Below, in pieces: positions 24,871 to 34,820 of a stretch of 64,000 bases of DNA (position 1 is the stretch's first letter; every line of letters starts with the position of its first letter). The notes below the pieces were generated by a model. It was given only the letters and a program-made list of their open reading frames with translations, had not been told where the DNA came from and did not search any database. Location of the stretch: the NCBI GenBank assembly GCA_010909165.1, contig VJWM01000186.1, forward strand, positions 310,001 through 374,000. Reading direction: 5' to 3'. Both the position numbers and the translations under genes were made by a program. Source of the stretch: Anthoceros angustus. Its lineage: Eukaryota; Streptophyta; Anthocerotopsida; Anthocerotales; Anthocerotaceae.

Positions 24871-25248
24871 GTGAACCAGTTGAATAATCTTTCCTTCCAA
24901 CATCAATTTAAAATCACGAGAGAGGAGCGACAGGACCGAGGTCAAGTTACGGTCATTCGAAGTAAGCAGTACTCAACATCCCCTCAATGGGAATCAGAAG
25001 ATGGGTTGGAATTTTTGAAATTTGTTCCATCAACCACCGTACGCCCCACTCCCCTCATGCCGCTGAAGGCGAGAGACAAAAAGGGTCAAGATGGAGGTCT
25101 TTCACCAACGGCAGGTGTGGCGCACTTGAAGCATGGCTTCGAACTTGGCGGCGTATATCACGCCATCGGAGAGGTGTGGTGGAGGTTGTTTTGGGTCGAC
25201 AGAAGGAATTGCCACTATTGTGGAGAACAATATTGCTCTAGTGCTTAA
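24871..25248 (+). CDS. Hypothetical frame, not recognised
   Basis: This 125-residue open frame overlaps the start of the longer frame at 25133 in a different phase. Its sequence is mixed and not low-complexity. The two frames may be parts of one gene separated by a frameshift, but no homologous copy in the window tests this. Confidence 0.2.
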   Translation: MNQLNNLSFQHQFKITREERQDRGQVTVIRSKQYSTSPQWESEDGLEFLKFVPSTTVRPTPLMPLKARDKKGQDGGLSPTAGVAHLKHGFELGGVYHAIGEVWWRLFWVDRRNCHYCGEQYCSSA

Positions 25249-25774
25249 ACAACCGTGGAGGTGGTACAACAGAAGAGGTGGAGGCCCACATGCCGCCACT
25301 TCAAGTGCGGAGGAGGTTGTGCTTGATGAAGCATTACTAAGAGAAGTTCCTCAACGGGATATGTATTTGGGAGCTCACCGGAATGCAAGTCGACAACATC
25401 AAGAAATAGAAAGGATGAATGGAGATGTCAAAGAGATAAGGAAGGGCATGTTCATTGCAACTCCATGCTCGGAGATACACATACAGGCTTTGGATTGGGA
25501 AGGTGGAAAGCGTAGACTTGATTGTGCGAACCCATTTCTTATGGTCCAGTACGGTGCACACTGCGATGCTTTTGAAGGGAAATATGTTGAGGAGTTCTTT
25601 GTTAGAGGACCGACAATCGACGATCGCGAAATGGGAAGAGAGTGGGAAAGAGAAATTTACCCAAAACATTCGAAACTATTTGTGAATAAGACTATTATTC
25701 TCTATTATGGGTTCAACCTCAATGCAAGAAAGCACCTTTACGCTCCGACAAGAAGGCTATTCGAGATAGAATGA
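25133..25774 (+). CDS. Hypothetical 213-residue frame, not recognised
   Basis: This is the longest open frame in the 17.5-27 kb tract, starting at ATG. It has normal composition, with charged and aromatic residues (EIHIQALDWEGGKRR, YVEEFFVRGPTIDDREM, IILYYGFNLNARKHLY). No membrane segment, signal peptide or catalytic motif that I recognise. The density and variety of the sequence suggest a genuine coding remnant, perhaps of a DNA transposon, but no family can be assigned. Confidence 0.35.
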   Translation: MASNLAAYITPSERCGGGCFGSTEGIATIVENNIALVLKQPWRWYNRRGGGPHAATSSAEEVVLDEALLREVPQRDMYLGAHRNASRQHQEIERMNGDVKEIRKGMFIATPCSEIHIQALDWEGGKRRLDCANPFLMVQYGAHCDAFEGKYVEEFFVRGPTIDDREMGREWEREIYPKHSKLFVNKTIILYYGFNLNARKHLYAPTRRLFEIE

Positions 25775-26049
25775 ATCAGCGACCTTATCTCGCAGCTGGA
25801 GAGGAGGATGACCATGAAGTGGATGATGGATGTCCTTTGGTTGTGAAGGAATTCGGTGTCCCAAGACTAGAGATTTTAGGGTTTTGTTTTCACGATAGAG
25901 TTAGCGTATGTTGGCTTCCGAGTTTCATACTCGGCGTGATTACTAGATAGGTTGGTGAACCGACGCTTTTACGCCTATGTAATGAAGGCGTTCTGGTCCA
26001 TGCTTTTACGTGGTCTACCGGTTGTCTTCCAAAAATACCGTGGCGCCGC
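25775..26049. other. Unassigned sequence
   Basis: No gene or repeat seen between the hypothetical frame and the 140 bp tandem repeats. Confidence 0.4.
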
Positions 26050-26755
26050 ATCCGGCGCCATCATTGACAATACCCTAGCTTGCACAGTTCACTCCTAATA
26101 TGTTTGAACATTTGTCACATGGGATGGCATTTCGGTCCATGTGTTCCCTAGTTCTCAAGGTTAGTCACTTGTTTCTACCGTTTGTAGCGGTATAAGCGGT
26201 GGAGGCGGCATGCGCCTCCACCGCCCACCGATTCACTCCTCATGTGTTTAAACGTTTTGAAGGGATGGCATTTCGGCGGGGCCATGCGTCCACGAGTTTA
26301 AGGTAAGTCACTTGTTTCTCTTGTAGAAAATATAGATAGTGGAGGCATGCGGGCCTCCGACAATACCTAGCCCGCCGATTCGCTCCTCATATGTTTCAAC
26401 GTTTGTCGGATGGGACGGCATTTCGCGGGTCCATGTGTCCCTAGTTCTTTCCAAGGTAAGTCACTTGTTTTCGTGTAGGCGGTGTAAGCGGTGGAGGCCG
26501 GCATGCGGCGCCTCCTTACACCGCCTTCACTCGCATATGTTACAACGCTTTGTCGAAGGGGCGGCATTTGGCGGGACCATGCGTCCGAGTTGTCCAAGGT
26601 AAGTCACTTGTTTCTCTGTCAGAAGATAGTGGGCGCGGCATGCCGCCTCCATTGACAATACCTCCGCATTCAATATCCATATGTTTCGATGTTTGTCGGA
26701 AGGCGGAATTTCTAGTCCATGCGTCCAAAAGTTCTCTCTAAGGTAAGTCAATCTC
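26050..26755 (+). repeat. 140-153 bp tandem repeat, 5 copies
   Basis: The anchor aaggtaagtcacttgttt or a close variant recurs at 26159, 26300, 26453, 26597 and 26739, spaced 141-153 bp. Each unit also contains 'atgttt(g/c)aac.ttt', a 'ggcattt(c)gg.gg.ccatg(t/c)gtcc' segment and a GC-rich inverted repeat centred on GCATGC (for example ggaggcggcatgcgcctcc). Four of the five units have the exact plant 5' splice consensus AAGGTAAGT, and the first has AAGGTTAGT. Units differ by many small gaps. Confidence 0.8.
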
Positions 26756-27234
26756 CTCACTCTTCCGGAGACTTTTGTTCCCCTTGATTGTTTTTCTTTG
26801 ATAGCACCCATCCATGAAGGTGAGACTCGGTACAAAACACACACCAAAGGCATGGAAAGCAGCAATTGCATGTCTTGATTCGGAAGATGGAAACAGGGAC
26901 TTGCACCTGCATGTTGAATTTTCATTGTCATCTCCAATAGTTATTACTCCCTCATTAAAACGGTTTTCCAAAATCATATACCCTTTACGTCTTGAATGAA
27001 TAGCAAGAGGCCTCTCGTGCCCTCTTGCCTGTAGAAAGTCATGTATGGGCATTATTTCAAGGCAAATGTGTGCCCATCGAGGTTGTATATCCCTTTTCCA
27101 GCCTATGTCATGACATTATCCGGCTTCACACACAAAGCAACTGTAATTTTGAAGCATTTTTTGGAAAATGGCGGTGATCAGCGCTTGCTCCCATGTTCGC
27201 CGGGTTTCCTTATTCATTGCAAAAGCCGCCTCGC

Positions 27235-27720
27235 TTATTCACGATGAATATTATCGTGTTGACGCTAACAAAGATATTTGCATGGGCGTAAGAAGAAATC
27301 TACATGAGGCGACTGAGGCTATGAGGTCAAGGAAAGGAAGATTGGGTATGCAAACTTATTAAGTGCACATGCGGCCCGAAACAATCGCAAAGAAAGAATG
27401 GAATGTCGTCATACATAATAAACTAGTTAATCGGGCTTTAGACAAAGCAAGGCCGATGCTAGTATGTACATATTGATATCGTGAAGTGATATCATATATC
27501 TCTTACTTTATGTTGACGACTTATTTATGGCCTCATCCTCACTCTTACGGAGACTTTTGTTCCCCTTGGAAACTAAGGCATGGTTAAGTGTCATTTTGAG
27601 ATGACGATTTAGGGAGATGACTTATGCCCTTGGCGTCAATGTTATAAGGGATAGAGGCAATAAAACCTTAAGCTTAGTACAGACTAAGTATATTAAGGAA
27701 AGCTTAGCTAAGGGTGGAGG
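27235..27720 (+). pseudogene. Copia RT fragment (block copy A)
   Basis: This carries the RT segment corresponding to YLHGRLQEEIYM, the YVDD region (tatgttgacgact, about 27509) and the region before RNase H (gggataga...tatattaaggaaagctta). Frames are broken. It is related to copia A2 at 58.0-58.45 kb. No LTR or other copia domains flank it. Confidence 0.7.
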
Positions 27721-27724
27721 TAGA

Positions 27725-28375
27725 TTTCTAGAGAGAGAATTGACCTTTTGGTCATTATTTTACTCAATACAGTAAAATTTATTACAATAGAGTAGAAAAC
27801 ATGCCAGGTAGGGTGAAAATGGTCCACCATCAATGTTGAAAGCAGGGCAGTAGGGTACATCTAGGTAGAAGCTCATTCTAGAAATCCCACCAAAATCGCT
27901 AATCTAGCAAAAACATTTTCTGTTAAGTAATATTCATGCGGATCCAAGATATACAAAAAACCAACAAAGAAACCTTTTCTTTGCGTAGTTTCCTATATAT
28001 CCAGAATGGCATGAAATACAAATTAAAATAATGTAGAGTAAATACCAGAATAGATTGAACTCTACTACTGCCATTTCTGCCATTTGAAACCTACAAATAA
28101 AACATAAGTTAGGACAAAACGCAAAATAGGCTGATAACTAGGGAACACTGGAAATATTCAGTATAACCACAAATACTTAAGGAATGATACTCACCTTATT
28201 TTGGGAAATTGACTGTGCAATTGTACAATTCGAAAATGTAATTTTCACGACCACTTGACTTGATTGGCACAACTTGTCCAACATTATCATAGTTGGCCGA
28301 AAGTGATGAAGTTGAGGGCTTCAAGAAATTGTCCGTCTTCCGTAAGGTCACAACCTAATAGAACACTACAATTAG
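27725..28375 (-). other. Possible captured gene fragment with intron-like signals (copy A)
   Basis: On the minus strand, coding-like sequence (EGGQFLEALNFIT near 28345; GRENYIFELYNC near 28245) ends in aaaataag|gtgag at about 28196. A T-rich stretch follows and ends ttttatttgtag, then ATGGCAGAAATGGCAG (about 28085). This donor/acceptor arrangement, with an intron of about 100 bp, suggests host exons rather than retroelement coding. The spacer has normal CAG/CTG in this copy. Confidence 0.35.
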
Positions 28376-28419
28376 TTTTCAATCACCGAAAGTGATTTAA
28401 TAGAGCATAACAACACTTC

Positions 28420-28987
28420 ATCGATCCCGACGGATTTTCGCATTGTAAAGGAAGCGATCGGAGGAATCCTGTGGGAACGAGGGCAGCCGGTGGAGGTAAA
28501 TGTGGTCGAACTTATTGATTTGGGGCACCCGAAATTGAAATTGAAATTGAAATTGCGGTTGCTTGGTGCCCGATGTGCCTTGGTTGGATTCGGTTCGAGA
28601 GTCAACTTGATGACAGAGGAGACTCATCAACTTGGGTTCACGAGTTTCACCCGGCCAGTGTTTTTGGATGGCCGACCAAACTGAGGAGGAAACCACCGGG
28701 AGTGTTGAGAAATATACCCACTGATTGAGGTCTCACCTTCCACCTCACCTACATTGTTATGAGGCCCGTGTCGATTTAGGCTACAAGGTTTTGATAGAGT
28801 CGTCATGGTACCGCCTGTCTTTGATTTCGCCAGCGGCATCACGCTTAAGTCAAGTAGGGTAGGACTGCTGAGGTCGCTTTTGTGTCATGGAGCAAGGCTC
28901 CCTATGAGGAGTCTACGCTACAATATGGGTACACCTCGGTAGCACGGGGTAAGCTCCTCGAGCGGACCGAGCTACCGGGGACCTTCA
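28420..28987 (+). pseudogene. Gypsy-1 protease region, degraded copy
   Basis: This aligns to 30297-30897 but carries more than a dozen gaps. Several are exact CAG/CTG losses: ctgatcctgacgg becomes cgatcccgacgg, atcagagg becomes atcggagg, ttgcaggttg becomes ttgcggttg, gtcagattt becomes gtcgattt and ctcaggtagc becomes ctcggtagc. The frame is destroyed here and open in the second copy. Confidence 0.85.
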
Positions 28988-29139
28988 ATCGAGGTTGTAT
29001 ATCCCTTTCCAGCCTATGTCATGACATTATCCCGGCTTCACACACAAAGCAACCGTAATTTTGAAGCATTTTTTGGAAAATGGCGGTGATCAGCGCTTGC
29101 TCCCATGTTCCCGCGGTTTCAGTTTATTCATTGCAAAAG

Positions 29140-29620
29140 CCGCTCGCTTATTCACGATGAATATTATCGTGTTGACGTCAAAACAGGATATTTGCATGGG
29201 CGTCTGCAAGAAGAAATCTACATGAGATGTACTGAGGCTATGAGGTCAAGGGAAAGGAAGATTGGGTATGCAAACTTATTAAGTGCACGGCTCGAAATAA
29301 TCGTAAAAGAATGGAATGTCGTCATACATAATAAACTAGTTAATCGGGCTTTAGACAAAGCAAGGCCGATGCTAGTATGTACATATTGATATCAGGAAGT
29401 GATATCATATATATCTTACTTTATGTTGACGACTTATTTATGGCCTCATCCTCACTTCCTCTCCTAGCTGAAACTAAGGCATGGTTAAGAAGTCATTTTG
29501 AGAGACTGAGGAGAGATGACTTATGTTGGCGTCAATGTTATAAGGATAGAGGCAATAAAACCTTAAGCTTAGTACGACTAAGTATATTAAGGAAAGCTTA
29601 GCTAAGGTGGAGGTAGATTT
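29140..29620 (+). pseudogene. Copia RT fragment (block copy B)
   Basis: Better preserved than copy A: YLHGRLQEEIYMR (about 29192-29230) and the catalytic YVDD in IYILLYVDDLFMASSS (29377 frame) are readable. A frameshift separates them and another occurs after RSHFE. It stops short of RNase H where the spacer begins (about 29625). Confidence 0.75.
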
Positions 29621-29639
29621 CTAGAGAGAATTGACCTTT

Positions 29640-30240
29640 TGGTCATTATTTTACTCAATACAGAAAATTTACAATAGAGTGAAAACATGCCGGTAGGGTG
29701 AAAATGGTCCACCATCAATGTTGAAAGCAAGAGGGTACATCTAGGTAGAAGCTCATTCTAGAAATCCCACCAAAATCGCTAATCTAGCAAAAACATTTTC
29801 ATATAATATTCATGCGGATCCAAGATATACAAAACCAACAAAGAAACCTTTTCTTTGCGGAGTTTCCTATATATCCGAATGGCATGAAATACAAATTAAA
29901 ATAATGTAGAGTAAATACGAATAGATTGAACTCTACTACGCCATTTCCTCGCCATTTGAAACCTACAAATAAAACATAAGTTAGGACAAAGCAAAATAGG
30001 CTGATAACTAGGAACACTGGAAATATTCAAGATAACCACAAATACTTAAGGAATGATACTCACCTTATTTTGGGAAATTGATGCAATTGTAATTGTACAA
30101 AATGTAATTTTCGACCACTTGACTTGATTGGCACAACTTGTCCAACATTATCATAGTTGGCGAAAGTGATGAAGTTGAGGGCTTCAAGAAATTGTCCGCC
30201 TTCCTGTAAGGTCACAACCTAATAGAACACTACAATTAGT
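29640..30240 (-). other. Possible captured gene fragment with intron-like signals (copy B)
   Basis: On the minus strand, gttgtgaccttacag ends at 30204. An open exon-like stretch (30203-30064) includes EGGQFLEALNFIT and NVGQVVPIKSSGR, then aaataag|gtgagt. The 101 bp intron-like segment 30063-29963 ends in ttttatttgtag. Both splice-like junctions are also in copy A. The gene of origin is not recognised. Confidence 0.35.
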
Positions 30241-30281
30241 TTTCAATCTGCTGAAAGTGATTTAATAGAGCATAACAACAC

Positions 30282-31496
30282 TTACTGATCCTGACGGATT
30301 TTCGCATTGTAAAGGAAGCGATCAGAGGAATCCCTGAGGCTGTGGGAACGAGAGGGCAGCCAGTGGAGGTAAATGTGGTCGAACTTATTGATTTGGGGGC
30401 ACCCGAAATTGAAATTGAAATTGAAATTGCAGGTTGCTTGGTGCCCGATGTGCCGTTGGATTCGGGTTCGAGAGTCAACTTGATGACAGAGGAGACAGCT
30501 CATCAACTTGGGTTCACAGAGTTTCACCCGGCCCGAGTGTTTTTGCGGATGGCCGACCAAACCAGGAGGAAACCACTGGGAGTGTTGAGAAATATACCCA
30601 CTGTGATTGGAGGTCTCACCTTCCACCTCACCTACATTGTTATGAGGCCCGTGTCAGATTTAGGCTACAAGGTTTTGATAGACAGGTCTTGGCTGTATGG
30701 TACTGCCCGTGTCTTTGATTTCGGTTGTAGCGGCATCACGTTTAAGTCAAGTAGGGTAGGACCTGCTGAGGTCGCTTTTGTGTCATGGAGCAAGGCTCCC
30801 TATGAGGGGGAGTCTACGCTACAATCTGATGGGTACACCTCAGGTAGCACGGGGGTAAGCTCCTCGAGCAGTGACCGAGCTTACCGGGGACCTTCAGTCG
30901 AGGTTGCTGAAATAAAAGTTGATTTGGAGTATTCCTGCTTGCACATAGAGGATGTCGTAGAAGAGTCAGAGGATGAGGCACATAGAGAGGGAGTAGCCTT
31001 TTGGAAAGGTAAAACCTATGATCGCGATTTTCCTGAGGAGGGATCCGGGATTAGTGCAGGTAGCAGTCCGGAGGGGACGTATGTAGATCCCGATGCTGTA
31101 GAGGATTTAGAGTTAGAGCCCGGCAAGGTAGTCAGGATTTCTAGGTATCTAGGAGAGGTCGAGAAAGAAGAGTTCCGTAGTGTGCTTAGAGAATACGTCG
31201 ATGTGTTTGCTTTCAAGATTACTGACATGACAGGAATTCCGGAGGAGCTAGGTATACATCGGATTGATTTGAAGGAAGGTAGTACTCCGGTGAGGATCAA
31301 GCAGGACAGATTGAATCCCAAATATTCCATGGTCGTTAAGGATCAACTCGACCAATATTTGGGCGGTGATTTCCTACTTAGTGAGTGGTTGCCCCATCGT
31401 GATTGTACCCAAGCAACAGGGAAATCGGTGTGTCAAGATTTTAGGAAGCTCAACGAAGAAGGATCACCACCCTTACCCTTCATGGACGTATCTTGA
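30282..31496 (+). CDS. Gypsy-1 protease and start of RT (open frame)
   Basis: The frame is open from about 30276 with no ATG required, so this is a fragment of a longer polyprotein whose gag end is missing. The retropepsin motif VPLDSGSRVNLM (Asp-Ser-Gly at about 30457-30465) and the later YKVLIDRSWLYGT segment identify an aspartic protease. An acidic spacer leads to the RT N-terminus, with FRSVLREYVDVFAFK, DMTGIP and HRIDLKEGSTPVRI. The frame shifts around 31350-31500, inside the RT fingers, where CQDFRKLNE is still readable. RT style and gene order fit the plant Athila/Tat group. Confidence 0.85.
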   Translation, partial: LLILTDFRIVKEAIRGIPEAVGTRGQPVEVNVVELIDLGAPEIEIEIEIAGCLVPDVPLDSGSRVNLMTEETAHQLGFTEFHPARVFLRMADQTRRKPLGVLRNIPTVIGGLTFHLTYIVMRPVSDLGYKVLIDRSWLYGTARVFDFGCSGITFKSSRVGPAEVAFVSWSKAPYEGESTLQSDGYTSGSTGVSSSSSDRAYRGPSVEVAEIKVDLEYSCLHIEDVVEESEDEAHREGVAFWKGKTYDRDFPEEGSGISAGSSPEGTYVDPDAVEDLELEPGKVVRISRYLGEVEKEEFRSVLREYVDVFAFKITDMTGIPEELGIHRIDLKEGSTPVRIKQDRLNPKYSMVVKDQLDQYLGGDFLLSEWLPHRDCTQATGKSVCQDFRKLNEEGSPPLPFMDVS

Positions 31497-31499
31497 CAC

Positions 31500-32429
31500 G
31501 GTAGCAGACATGAAATGTATAGTTTCTGAAGCGGTACTGGGTTACAATCAGATTTGCGGAAGGAGGACCGGGACAAGAGGCAGCGTTCTGGCAGTTGGAG
31601 CACCTACGCTTATTCAAAGCTCCCTTTCGGATTGTGTAATGCGCCCGCCACGTTCCAGCGCGTGGTGAACGCGATATTCCGGGACTTCTTACGGAAATTC
31701 ATGGAGGTATTTCTGGATGATTTTTGCGTGTTTGGGAAAAGGCTCCTGCACCTGGACCATTTGAGACGGTGCTTCCAGAAGTGCAGGGAGTCGAACATGA
31801 AACTTCATCCGGGGAAATGTTATTTTGGTATGACGGAAGGCATATTATTGGCACATCGGGTTTCGGAACGGGGATTGCAGGTAGATAGGGAGAAAGTAGC
31901 AGTGATAGCGGAGATGGATGCCCCACAAACGGTGAGGCAAGTGCGAGCTTTTATAGGACTAGTAGGGTATTACAGGAGGTTTATCAAGGACTTCGCCAAG
32001 AAGGCAGCCTTGTTGACACAGCTGACCAAGAAGGATGTACCCTTTGAATGGACAACCGCGAGGCAGGAGGCCTTTCAACAGTTGAAGGACAGTTTGGTGA
32101 GCGCTCCAACATTACAACCCCCAGATTGGGAAAAGCCGTTTCATGTATACGTGGATGTGTCCGCTTATGCCATTGGGACCATCTTGAGTCAAAAGGACGA
32201 AAAGAAACGGGATCACCCGATTTTCTATGCTGGGAGGCAGCTCACAGATGCTGAGAGGAACTACTCGACCACGGAGCGAGAGGGTTTTGGGATCATCTAT
32301 TCCTGTAAGAAGTTTAGACATTATTTGCTGGCTTGCAAGGTGACATTCCATGTGGATCATTTCGCATTGAAGTACCTTGTGAACAAAGCGGAGTTATCAA
32401 GACGGATAGTGTGGCGCGAATTTCACTGA
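31500..32429 (+). CDS. Gypsy-1 reverse transcriptase and RNase H
   Basis: RT has YSKLPFGLCNAPATFQRV and the catalytic FLDDF box (about 31710-31724; Athila/Tat elements typically have (F/M)DD). The thumb has GLVGYYRRFIKDFAKKAALL. RNase H begins at PDWEKPFHVYVDVSAYAIG, with the GRQLTDAERNYSTTEREGFG segment carrying the conserved Glu and with FHVDHFALKYLVNKAE. The frame runs unbroken from 31554 but ends at 32429, right after SRRIVWR, where a minus-strand gypsy-derived array begins. Integrase of the same element resumes at 37716. Confidence 0.88.
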
Positions 32430-32754
32430 CGGCCAGCCGGGCGCGCACAATCCCGTGTCGTTGTAGGAAGGAGTCCGTTCCCAAGGGAATGATAGGCTCC
32501 GTTTGCCGCGTTTCAGACGATTCTCACTTCACTTTGCGTTTGTTCAGACTCAACGCACACATTCATCAGTTCGCGTCTAACTACTCGCAATGTTCACCGC
32601 ACAGGCCCGGTGTGGCCAAACGTTTAAGGACCCGTTCGCGTCCGTATCGTTCACGTTCGTCACTTGCACCTCTAGTCCGTTCTTCTCTCCACTCACACTA
32701 CACTCATCAGCCTTAGGGAAAACGCTGGGCTACAGTCCGACCTCCTCGCTGCTG

Positions 32755-34820
32755 GGCCTCTCCGTCCGGCTCTACACGCCCTCCGGAGTTCCTCCACTCT
32801 CGCCCGGTCGCTCGACGCCGCTCGACGAACACGGGTCCCCGCCACCCTTCCCCGCACACACCACCACACGTTAGGGTCCGGTCACGGAACCTTGATCGGT
32901 CTCCGGGCTCGTGCCTCGAGTGACTCAGACTCACGTTAAGAAGACGACAAGGGTCTGTGCAAGAAGCGCGCATCGGCCACCAAGAGAAAGATACTTACTT
33001 AGAGCACCTCACTTCCTTATACTACGCCAAGGTCGGCTGCTATTACACCTTATTCTCCCTTATTCCCGAGTCCTGCTGGTCCGGTCTCATCTCTGAGGTT
33101 GGACCTCGTGGTCCGACTTATTCAGTCCGTCCCCAAGCTCCGGACCCTTATCCATGGACCTCTTACCGCTAGGTCCTCATCCCTTCCCAAACCCTTGTCT
33201 TGGGTCGGTTTCCTCCTCCTTCCGCTCCCCTTCAAGGCCGCCTCTATCTTCCCGAGCAGGTTGCAACGAACTTACCCTGGGATTCGTTGTATTGGCCGCG
33301 TCCTGCTCCTCCTGATGCTCTTCTCCCCCGCTTCCGTCGTCTCCAAACAGGGCCACTAGAGTCCCCGTGCTGTCCCCATGCCCTTCATCCCCTTCTGAGC
33401 CTTCCAGGGGTCCGTCTATTTGAAGCGGGCGCTGAGAGGCTGCCAATGTCTTAAGGAGCTCAGCGTGGTAATAGGCAAAGTCTGAATCAACTTGCTGAAT
33501 TGCCTCTTCCACGTGTGCCCGGAGCACCCGATACTCCCTTCGCCATAGGTGTTGGGAAGCCGCGCTTGTTGGACCACCTCCCTTCTAGGTTTGGTGGGCG
33601 GGCCGTATCACGCGAGGCTACAAGGGCCTCGGCCACCTCACACTGGCCGCTGTTGTTGCCCGCTCTCCGGCTCCCGCGTTTCCGCTCACGCTAGCTTACC
33701 AGCCATAGCGCGCTCCCCTTCCGCCTTTCTTATCCGGACCCGGCCTTCTTCAGGTGCTCCTCCGCTCTCCGTTCATTACGTCAACTCCGCCATCTCCTCT
33801 CCGGGCGGTCGGGCCTCTCGTCCGGCTCTACACGCCCTCCGGAGTTCCTCCGACTCCCGCTCCGGTCAGCGGCCGGGCGCTGCTCGACGAACACGGGTCC
33901 CCGTCACCCTTCCCCGCACACACCACCACACGCGTTAGTTGTCACGCAACCTTTCGGTCGGGAGCTGTGCACCTTTCGTGACTCGGGACTCACGTTAAGA
34001 AGACGCAAGGGTCTGTAAGAAACGCGGCATCGGCACCAAGAGAAAGATACTTACTTAGGCGGCCTCAGCCCTCTTATACTACGCCAAGGTCGGCTGCTAT
34101 TACACCTTATTCTCCCTTATTCCTGGTCCGATCTCAGGTCGGTCTCATCTCAGGGGTTCGGACCTCGTGGTCCGACTTATTGGGGTCCGTCCCTGCTCCG
34201 GACCCTTATCCGGACCTCTTCTGCTAGGTCCTCATCCCTTCCCACCGACCCTTGTCTTGGGTCGGTTTCCTCCTTCTCCCCTTCAAGGCCGCCTCTATCT
34301 TCCGACGGGGTTGCTGTGAACTTACCACAGGATTGTGTATTGGCCGTCGCTCCTCGATGCTCTTCTCCCCGCTTCCGTCGTCTCAAAGCAGGGGCCACTA
34401 GAGTCCCCGTCTTTGTCATGCCCTTCATCCCAGCCTTCGAGGGTCCATCTATTTGAAGCCGGAGAGGCCAATGTCTTAAGGAGCTCGCGTGGTAATAGGC
34501 AAAGTCCGAATCAACTTGCGTGCCTCTTCCACATGTGCCGGGTACCGATACTCCCTTCGCCATAAGTGTTCCGGAGCCTGGGCCGCACTTGTTGGACCAC
34601 CTCCCTTCTAGGTTTGGCTGGAGGGCCGTACGCGAGGCTACAAGGGGCTGCCACAGTCACCTCCAGCCAGTTGCTCCGCTCCAGCTCCCATCGTTTCCGC
34701 TCATTGCTAGCTTACCGGCCATAGCGCAGTCGCTCCCCTTCCGCCTTTCTTATCCGGACGGCTTCTTTTCGTCCAGGCTCTCGCTCCTCCGCTCATTCTC
34801 AACTCCGCCATCTCCTCTCC
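32755..34820 (-). repeat. Head-to-tail 1.05 kb duplication in the Gypsy-2 array
   Basis: The stretch 'cgtccggctctacacgccc' starts at 32765 and again at about 33822. Both copies run to ctccgccatctcctctcc. The second copy is the CAG/CTG-poorer one here: ctcctgatgctc becomes ctcgatgctc and cttctgagccttccagg becomes cagccttcgagg. Confidence 0.8.
33177..33810 (-). pseudogene. Gypsy-2 gag-like coding, best-preserved C-terminal part
   Basis: The minus frame 33527-33177 reads an acidic, helix-rich sequence with HVEEAIQQVDSDFAYYHAEL, LKTLAASQRPLQID and a Gly/Asp-rich tail. The corresponding segments at about 34260-34560 and 36060-36240 are the same protein with frame breaks. No zinc knuckle is visible. 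It is called gag-like only from its position after the LTR and leader in each unit. Confidence 0.4.

Larger units (their letters stand above)
27077..28987 (+). repeat. Head-to-tail 1.9 kb chimeric block, copy A
   Basis: The block joins a copia RT fragment, an AT-rich spacer and the beginning of a gypsy protease region. It is repeated directly at 28988-30897. Junctions fall on tcgaggttg(t/c), seen at 27078, 28989 and 30898. Copy A is the CAG/CTG-poor one in the gypsy part but the better one in the spacer. Confidence 0.85.
28988..30897 (+). repeat. Head-to-tail 1.9 kb chimeric block, copy B
   Basis: Second copy of 27077-28987, continuing directly into Gypsy-1 pol. Here the gypsy part is intact while the spacer (29640-30240) has lost CAG/CTG relative to copy A. 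Examples are atgccaggtag becoming atgccggtag and tttctgccattt becoming a cg-containing form. The quality of the two copies therefore alternates along the block. Confidence 0.85.

Noticed and set aside
26050-26755. Centromeric satellite array
   Set aside because: Only five units with 141-153 bp spacing and unrelated sequence on both sides. The length resembles plant satellites but the copy number does not.
17520-28990. RIP or cytosine deamination as the cause of the damage
   Set aside because: Deamination would give C-to-T and G-to-A transitions (CAG to TAG or CAA). The aligned copies instead show deletion of the central A/T or change to CGG.
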